A stretch of DNA of 64,000 nt, from contig NZ_AOME01000053.1 of NCBI RefSeq assembly GCF_000336935.1, forward strand, positions 9,526 to 73,525, in the 5' to 3' direction. Positions 59,613-64,000 of the stretch are shown here, one piece after another (the first letter of the stretch is position 1; each line of letters begins with the position of its first letter). This stretch comes from Halococcus salifodinae DSM 8989 (lineage in GTDB: Archaea; Halobacteriota; Halobacteria; Halobacteriales; Halococcaceae). Below the pieces are notes generated by a model that was given only the letters and a program-made list of their open reading frames with translations, searched no databases and was not told where the DNA came from. The position numbers were made by a program, and so were the translations under genes.

Positions 59613-60821
59613 ATGACGGACGAACCGTCGGAGTCGTCGGAGCCGTACGGGGAGAACCGACAGCGCGACGTCTACGCCTCCGGGATGCTCGCCGACGATC
59701 CGCCCGGCTATCCGGTTCGGTACGCCGACCTCGAACGCAAAGGAAAGGAGGCGCTGAGCGAGGAGGCCGCGGCCTACGTCGCCGGCGGGGCCGGCACCGA
59801 GAGCACGGTCGCCGAGAACCGCCGCGCGTTCGACGACTGGCGAATCGTCCCGCGAATGCTCCGTGACGTCGCCGAGCGCGACCTCCAGGTCGACCTCTTC
59901 GGCGACGAGATCGAAGTCCCCTTCCTGCTGGCTCCGCTCGGCGTGCTCTCGATCGTCCACGACGAGGGCGAGCTCGCGGTCGCGCGGGCGGCCGCCGACC
60001 GCGACGTGCCGATGGTGCTCAGTTCGGCGTCGTCCTATACGATGGAGGAAGTCGCCGACGAGCTCGGTGAGACGCCGAAATGGTTTCAGCTCTACTGGTC
60101 GGCCGACCCCGACATCGCCCACAGCTTCATCGACCGGGCCGAGTCGGCGGAGTATGATGGTATCGTGGTCACGCTCGACACGCCCCTCCTCGGCTGGCGC
60201 GAGCGCGACATCGAACAGGGTTATCTCCCCTTCCTCGACGGCAAGGGCGTGGCAAACTACTTCTCGGACCCGGCCTTCCGCGATCGCCTCGACGTTCCAC
60301 CGGAGGAGAACGAAGGCTCGGCGGTGATGGAGTTCATCGATATCTTCGGCGATCCGTCACTGACCTGGGACGACCTCGCCGCACTCCGCGAGGAGACCGA
60401 CCTGCCACTCGTCGTCAAGGGCGTGCTCCACCCCGAGGACGCCGAGCGCGCGGTCGAGTGTGGCGCGGACGGCGTGATCGTTTCGAACCACGGCGGCCGC
60501 CAGGTTGACGGCGCGATCGGCGCGCTCTCAGCGCTGCCGAGCGTGGTCGAGGCCGTCGACGTTCCCGTACTGTTCGACAGCGGGATCCGGGGCGGGGCGG
60601 ACGTCGTGAAGGCGATCGCGCTCGGGGCAGATAGCGTTCTGCTCGGACGACCCTACGCCTATGGTCTCGTGATCGACGGCGAGGCTGGCGTCGGGAGCGT
60701 CCTCGACGACTTCCTCGCGGATCTCGACCTGACGCTCGCGCTCTCGGGACATACGAGCTTCGACGAGCTCGATCGGTCGATGCTGGTCGACCGTCGCGGA
60801 CCTGGTTCGGACGGAGCCTGA
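59613..60821 (+). CDS. FMN-dependent alpha-hydroxy-acid oxidase (lactate 2-monooxygenase-like)
   Basis: TIM-barrel flavoenzyme of 402 residues that oxidises an L-2-hydroxy acid, with oxygen or an acceptor. N-terminal GNAGTEST-like segment YVAGGAGTESTVAENRRAFD (about 50-70), VPFLLAPLG (about 107-115), LVVKGVLHPEDAERAVECGADG (catalytic Lys near 268), and the phosphate-binding SNHGGRQVDGAIGALSALP (about 290-308) with the catalytic His-Arg pair, plus DSGIRGGADVVKAIALGAD. Stops at 60821, abutting the CoA transferase gene that ends at 60822 on the other strand. Confidence 0.9.
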   Translation: MTDEPSESSEPYGENRQRDVYASGMLADDPPGYPVRYADLERKGKEALSEEAAAYVAGGAGTESTVAENRRAFDDWRIVPRMLRDVAERDLQVDLFGDEIEVPFLLAPLGVLSIVHDEGELAVARAAADRDVPMVLSSASSYTMEEVADELGETPKWFQLYWSADPDIAHSFIDRAESAEYDGIVVTLDTPLLGWRERDIEQGYLPFLDGKGVANYFSDPAFRDRLDVPPEENEGSAVMEFIDIFGDPSLTWDDLAALREETDLPLVVKGVLHPEDAERAVECGADGVIVSNHGGRQVDGAIGALSALPSVVEAVDVPVLFDSGIRGGADVVKAIALGADSVLLGRPYAYGLVIDGEAGVGSVLDDFLADLDLTLALSGHTSFDELDRSMLVDRRGPGSDGA

Positions 60822-61997
60822 TCAGTCGCCGAACCCCGCAGCCCCCGTCTCGCGGAGACGTTCGAGGTCGGCATCGTCGTAGCCCACCTTGTGGAGCACC
60901 GCAGCGGTGTGCTCGCCGTGGTCCGGCACGCGTTCGGCGGCGTCGGCGTGGTCGGACGACTGTGCCGGAAACCCGATCCGTGGCGGTGCGTTCGTGGGCC
61001 GCTCGATCACGCCGCGGACGGCGGTCTGTGGGTGATCGATCGCTTCCGAGAGGGTGCGGACGGTCTCGACGGTCGCATCGATACCTTCGAACCGTTCGTC
61101 CCACTCCGCGCGGGTCTCGGTGGCGAACAGTTCGGCGAGCTCTTCGCGCAGTGCCGTCCGGGTTGCCGGATCGGTGCTTCCGTGACTGTCGACGAGGTCC
61201 TCGCGGTCGACCGCCTCGCAGAAGGCCCGCCAGAACGCGGGTTCGAGCGCCGCGAGAGTCACGTAGCCGCCGTCGGCGGTTTCGTAGACGTCGTACCACG
61301 GCAGCGCGCCGGTCAGTGCGGTCTCGCCGGGTCGCGGGCGTGCGGATTCGTCCACGAACGCGTCGGGCGCGATCGCCTGTGAGAACGAGAGCAACACGTC
61401 GGTCATGGCGACGTCGATGTACTCGCCACCGGTGTTGCCGAGTTCACGCGAGCAGAGCGCGCCGACGATCGAAAACGCTGCGAAGAGGCCGCCAGCCATG
61501 TCGGCCACGGGGACGCCGGGGATCGACGGTCGCGAGTCGGGACCGTGTCTCGTCATGTCGAGCAGCCCCGAGAACGCGGCGTAGTTCAGGTCGTGACCGG
61601 CGCGCGCTCGCCGGGGCCCGGTCGCGCCGTAGCCCGACAGCGAACAGTAGACGATATCCAGACTGCGCTCGCGGACGGAATCGTCGCCGATCCCGAGACG
61701 GTCGGTCACGCCGGGCCGGAATCCCTCGATCAGTACGTCGGCGTCGGCGGCGAGTGCGAAGAACGCTGCGCGGCCCGCATCGGACTTGAGATCGAGCGCG
61801 ACGCTTCGCTTGCCACGGTTCACGGCGTCGAACAGGGTTCCGTCGGCATCAGTGAGCGCCATCCCACGAACCGGATCACCGCCGTCCGTGTCCTCGATTT
61901 TCAGCACGTCCGCGCCGGCGTCGGCGAGGAGCTGGGTGGCGTACGGGCCGGGGAGGTAGCGCGTGAGATCGAGCACGCGAACGCCGTCGAGTCGCAT
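60822..61997 (-). CDS. CaiB/BaiF (family III) CoA transferase
   Basis: A 391-residue enzyme that moves CoA between acyl groups. Typical segments are LDLTRYLPGPYATQLLADAG (9-28, start of family fold), NRGKRSVALDLK (60-71), VLIEGFRPGVTDRLG and the active Asp166 in VPVADMAGG, with later conserved block GALPWYDVYETADGGYV. The closest bacterial group (AMACR, formyl-CoA, mesaconyl-CoA) cannot be picked. Shared strand end with the FMN oxidase leaves zero nucleotides between the two stops. Confidence 0.92.
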   Translation of the reverse strand: MRLDGVRVLDLTRYLPGPYATQLLADAGADVLKIEDTDGGDPVRGMALTDADGTLFDAVNRGKRSVALDLKSDAGRAAFFALAADADVLIEGFRPGVTDRLGIGDDSVRERSLDIVYCSLSGYGATGPRRARAGHDLNYAAFSGLLDMTRHGPDSRPSIPGVPVADMAGGLFAAFSIVGALCSRELGNTGGEYIDVAMTDVLLSFSQAIAPDAFVDESARPRPGETALTGALPWYDVYETADGGYVTLAALEPAFWRAFCEAVDREDLVDSHGSTDPATRTALREELAELFATETRAEWDERFEGIDATVETVRTLSEAIDHPQTAVRGVIERPTNAPPRIGFPAQSSDHADAAERVPDHGEHTAAVLHKVGYDDADLERLRETGAAGFGD

Positions 61998-62145
61998 GTC
62001 GGTGCGTCTCCCGGCGTGAGGATAACGCTTCGCCGTGATTCGAGGTGGTCGAGCGATCGTCGGCGTCGACCACGAGCGGGTTGGTCACTTCCGGTTCCGT
62101 TCCGTAAGTCGATGGAGAGCGGGTGGATAGTCGTTCCCGCTGTCT

Positions 62146-62757
62146 TCACCCAGCTTCGTAGCTGGTGAGCTCCATTTCGAAGGTGAGGGTGCCGCTCTCG
62201 TCGTAGTAGGCGGTGTAGGGAGCCAGCCCCCTGTCGGGCGAAACGCACGCTTCGTGAACGGTGGTGCCGTTCACACTGGCCTGCGGGACGAAACAGTCGA
62301 CGCCAGCGTAGGAGTCCTCGCCCGTGACCTCGAAGCCCACCGTTCCCTGCTGGGACGAGTACGACCAGCTCTGACCGACCTGGAGCGGACGACCGCCGTA
62401 GAACCCAGTCATCGTCGCGAGCGGCGCAAGGAAAGCACCGACCTGGCTGCTCAGCATCTGCTGTTGGATCGCTTGGCGAGTGCCGGTGAACGTTTGCTGG
62501 TTCGACATCTCACCCATCGAGAACGACACCTGCACCTCGTACTGGTCCTCGGCTGCCTGCACGACATCGATGACGTACTCACCGCTCTGCTTCTGACCGT
62601 CTGCACCGCCCGTCGTCACCTCGTAGGTGTACGTCCCCGGCTGTTCGAACGCGAGGAAACGAAAGGCCTCGCTCCCGGCCGCGCTACCGACGGTGGTGGC
62701 CGGGCTTTCCCCGGCGGTTGGCATCGCAGTCGTCGCCATCGTGGTGTCGTCGCTCAT
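62146..62757 (-). CDS. Haloarchaeal secreted-type protein, apparently without its signal peptide
   Basis: A 203-residue protein of unknown function. After a Thr/Met/Ala-rich linker (1-25, like the mature start of a lipoprotein), a beta-rich domain runs from about 30 to 203: TYTYEVTTGGADGQKQSGEY, QDEVQVSFS-like strands, and GRPLQVGQSWSYSSQQGTV. No signal or lipobox is found upstream in the same frame because a stop occurs 30 nt before the ATG. It may be an N-terminally truncated copy of a lipoprotein. Only the ATG at 62757 is usable as it stands. Confidence 0.6.
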   Translation of the reverse strand: MSDDTTMATTAMPTAGESPATTVGSAAGSEAFRFLAFEQPGTYTYEVTTGGADGQKQSGEYVIDVVQAAEDQYEVQVSFSMGEMSNQQTFTGTRQAIQQQMLSSQVGAFLAPLATMTGFYGGRPLQVGQSWSYSSQQGTVGFEVTGEDSYAGVDCFVPQASVNGTTVHEACVSPDRGLAPYTAYYDESGTLTFEMELTSYEAG

Positions 62758-62969
62758 CGTCGTTCCAGCAGGTTTGAACAGCGATCAGTTACTTCTTGGA
62801 ATGGTTGCCGAGGGGCTGTTATCATCGATCGCTCTCACGGAGATGAACGGGATCTCGTTCCCATCGGTGCTCCGTCGCGGCAGCGGACAGAACGCCCTCG
62901 CTGAACGGGTCCGTTTCGGAGATTTTGGTAGCAATTTAAGTGTTGTGGCTGCATATGCCACGATAACCG

Positions 62970-63773
62970 ATGTCCGATGAGTTGGTCGAGCTCGCCAGAC
63001 GGGCGTCGGCGCTTGCGGTACTGCGCGACGGGGCGCTGGACCGACGGGAGCTCCAAGAGCGTCTGGGGGTGTCCCGGCCGACGGCTCACCGATTCACACG
63101 CTCGTTCGAGGACCAGGGACTCGTCGAGCGATCGTCAGGGGAGCTCTCGCTGACGCCGATGGGGGAAGTCGTTGCCGAGGCCGTCGCCGAGTTTCGGCGG
63201 ACGGTCGAGACCGCACGGCGGGTCGAACCGGTGTTCGAGGTCGTTTCGGACGGTGATCCGGCGTTCGTCCGCGAGGCGTTCGGCGATGCGACCGTGACGA
63301 CCGCCGAACCGGGTGATCCGTACAGAGGAGTGCGCCGGTTCATGTCGCTGGTCGAAGACTCCGAGCGCCTTCGCGGGGTCGATCCGACCGCGATCCACCC
63401 GCTCCATCTCGACGGGCTTCACGCACGCATCGTCGCAGGGATGGAGACCGACGCGATCTTCCTCCCCGACGTCGTCGAATCGCTTCTCGAATCGAATCCG
63501 GATCGCGCCCACGAGGCCTTCGAGAGCGGCAATCTCACGCTGCGAGTCCACGACGACATCCCGTTCGGGCTCACACTGTGTGACGACCGGATCGGGATCG
63601 GGCTCTACGACGACGAAACCGGACTCCTGAAGACGTACATTGACACCGCCTCCCCCACTGCCCGCGAGTGGGCCGAGGACGTGTACGCGGACTACCGCGA
63701 CGAGTCGACGCTTCTCTCCGAGCATTCCGAACTCTCGGAACTGCTGCCTGTCGAGCCAGAGACGAACGACTGA
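62970..63773 (+). CDS. Winged-helix transcriptional regulator (haloarchaeal sensory type)
   Basis: A 267-residue DNA-binding protein. N-terminal wHTH (about 5-75: LARRASALAVLRDGALDRRE, LQERLGVSRPTAHRFTRSFED, LVERSSGELSLTPMGEVVAE) followed by a large C-terminal ligand-type domain that begins near residue 110 (DPYRGVRRFMSLVEDSERLR) and holds a Rossmann-like alternation. This arrangement is widespread in haloarchaea (once annotated MarR/IclR-like). Targets and ligand are unknown. ATG at 62970 preceded by AT-rich AATTTAAGTG. Confidence 0.82.
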   Translation: MSDELVELARRASALAVLRDGALDRRELQERLGVSRPTAHRFTRSFEDQGLVERSSGELSLTPMGEVVAEAVAEFRRTVETARRVEPVFEVVSDGDPAFVREAFGDATVTTAEPGDPYRGVRRFMSLVEDSERLRGVDPTAIHPLHLDGLHARIVAGMETDAIFLPDVVESLLESNPDRAHEAFESGNLTLRVHDDIPFGLTLCDDRIGIGLYDDETGLLKTYIDTASPTAREWAEDVYADYRDESTLLSEHSELSELLPVEPETND

Positions 63774-63804
63774 ACTCGACGGTAGTCTCCGATTTTCCCG
63801 AACG

Positions 63805-64000
63805 TTATCGTGTCGTCTCTGTGACCGCGGCCTCGATCTCCTCGCGGGGAACCGGTGAGATCCAGTCGTCGGCGAGCCAGCGATCGACGACACGTCGATC
63901 GGCGTCGAGAACGAAGACGGCGCGGCGTGCGGTCCGGGTCGATCCCATCCCGTTGCGTTCGGTCAGCAGGTCGTACCCATCGGCGGCGGTGCCCTCGACG
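63805..64000 (-). CDS. Peroxiredoxin/redoxin-like protein, truncated by the window edge
   Basis: Last 64 residues of a minus-strand gene are visible: GYDLLTERNGMGSTRTARRA then FVLDADRRVVDRWLADDWIS and an end EAAVTETTR with stop at 63805. This is the C-terminal half of a Bcp/AhpC-like redoxin, with the usual FVLD(A)D strand after the substrate loop. The catalytic Cys part lies outside the window, so the family subgroup stays open. Confidence 0.65.
   Translation of the reverse strand, partial: VEGTAADGYDLLTERNGMGSTRTARRAVFVLDADRRVVDRWLADDWISPVPREEIEAAVTETTR

Noticed and set aside
1-64000. CRISPR arrays, tRNA, rRNA, transposases, integrases, phage structural genes
   Set aside because: None could be found by reading both strands.

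Overview
The window is chromosomal DNA of a haloarchaeon (class Halobacteria). The evidence is high G+C coding DNA, strongly acidic proteins, archaeal information-processing genes (L44e, S27e, aIF2-alpha, Nop10, MBF1, Trm56, a proteasome), an isoprenoid-lipid type geranylgeranyl reductase, Tat-type lipoprotein signals, and many small families seen only in haloarchaea. Promoters are TATA elements about 27 nt ahead of start codons, as expected for leaderless transcripts. The gene content would fit something like Halococcus, but the genus cannot be settled from this sequence. No rRNA, tRNA, CRISPR array, transposase or phage gene was found.

Layout. 0-9 kb: Trm56, a DsbA-like lipoprotein, a nucleotide-sugar epimerase, a BsuPI-domain protein, a DUF2797 protein, a Gly/Met-rich coiled-coil protein, CysE, an acyl-CoA dehydrogenase, an AzlCD exporter and a decayed membrane-protein gene. 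9-16 kb: an M20 amidohydrolase, an S9 peptidase, a bactofilin-like protein and a YchF-type GTPase. 16-23 kb: a UbiA prenyltransferase, a sugar-porter MFS protein, an aminotransferase, a geranylgeranyl reductase and a Bat-type regulator. 23-29 kb: DnaJ, a PAPS-reductase-family protein, PanB and two aldo/keto reductases. 29-36 kb: an overlapping proteasome alpha/beta pair, a luciferase-like oxidoreductase, a HAD hydrolase, a second acyl-CoA dehydrogenase, MBF1 and a TbsP-like regulator. 36-45 kb: an amidohydrolase, the L44e-S27e-aIF2alpha-Nop10-PAC2 operon, a TrmJ-like methyltransferase, HtpX, and the FolP-MptE pterin pair. 45-64 kb: a quinone reductase, an AI-2E family protein, a GlcD-type dehydrogenase, a lipoprotein, a TPP enzyme, MsrA, a BCCT transporter, an F420-type LLM plus SDR operon, PhoX, a HAD hydrolase, an FMN alpha-hydroxy-acid oxidase, a CoA transferase, a winged-helix regulator and a truncated redoxin.

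Most of the window is housekeeping. Protein quality control is well represented (DnaJ, 20S subunits, a PAC2-type factor, HtpX, MsrA), as are CoA/acyl-CoA metabolism and 2-hydroxy/2-oxo acid metabolism.

The most unusual signal is not a gene. Five intergenic stretches (about 20.34-20.82, 24.30-24.60, 26.81-27.29, 37.92-38.33 and 40.99-41.34 kb) belong to one dispersed family 300-480 bp long. Each begins directly at the stop codon of a gene and always has the same orientation relative to that gene. Each starts with a T tract, continues into perfect 8-11 bp hairpins closed by 3-nt GAA/TTC/GGA loops, then shared single-stranded-looking blocks, and ends in C-rich sequence. I recognise no described element matching this and no coding capacity.
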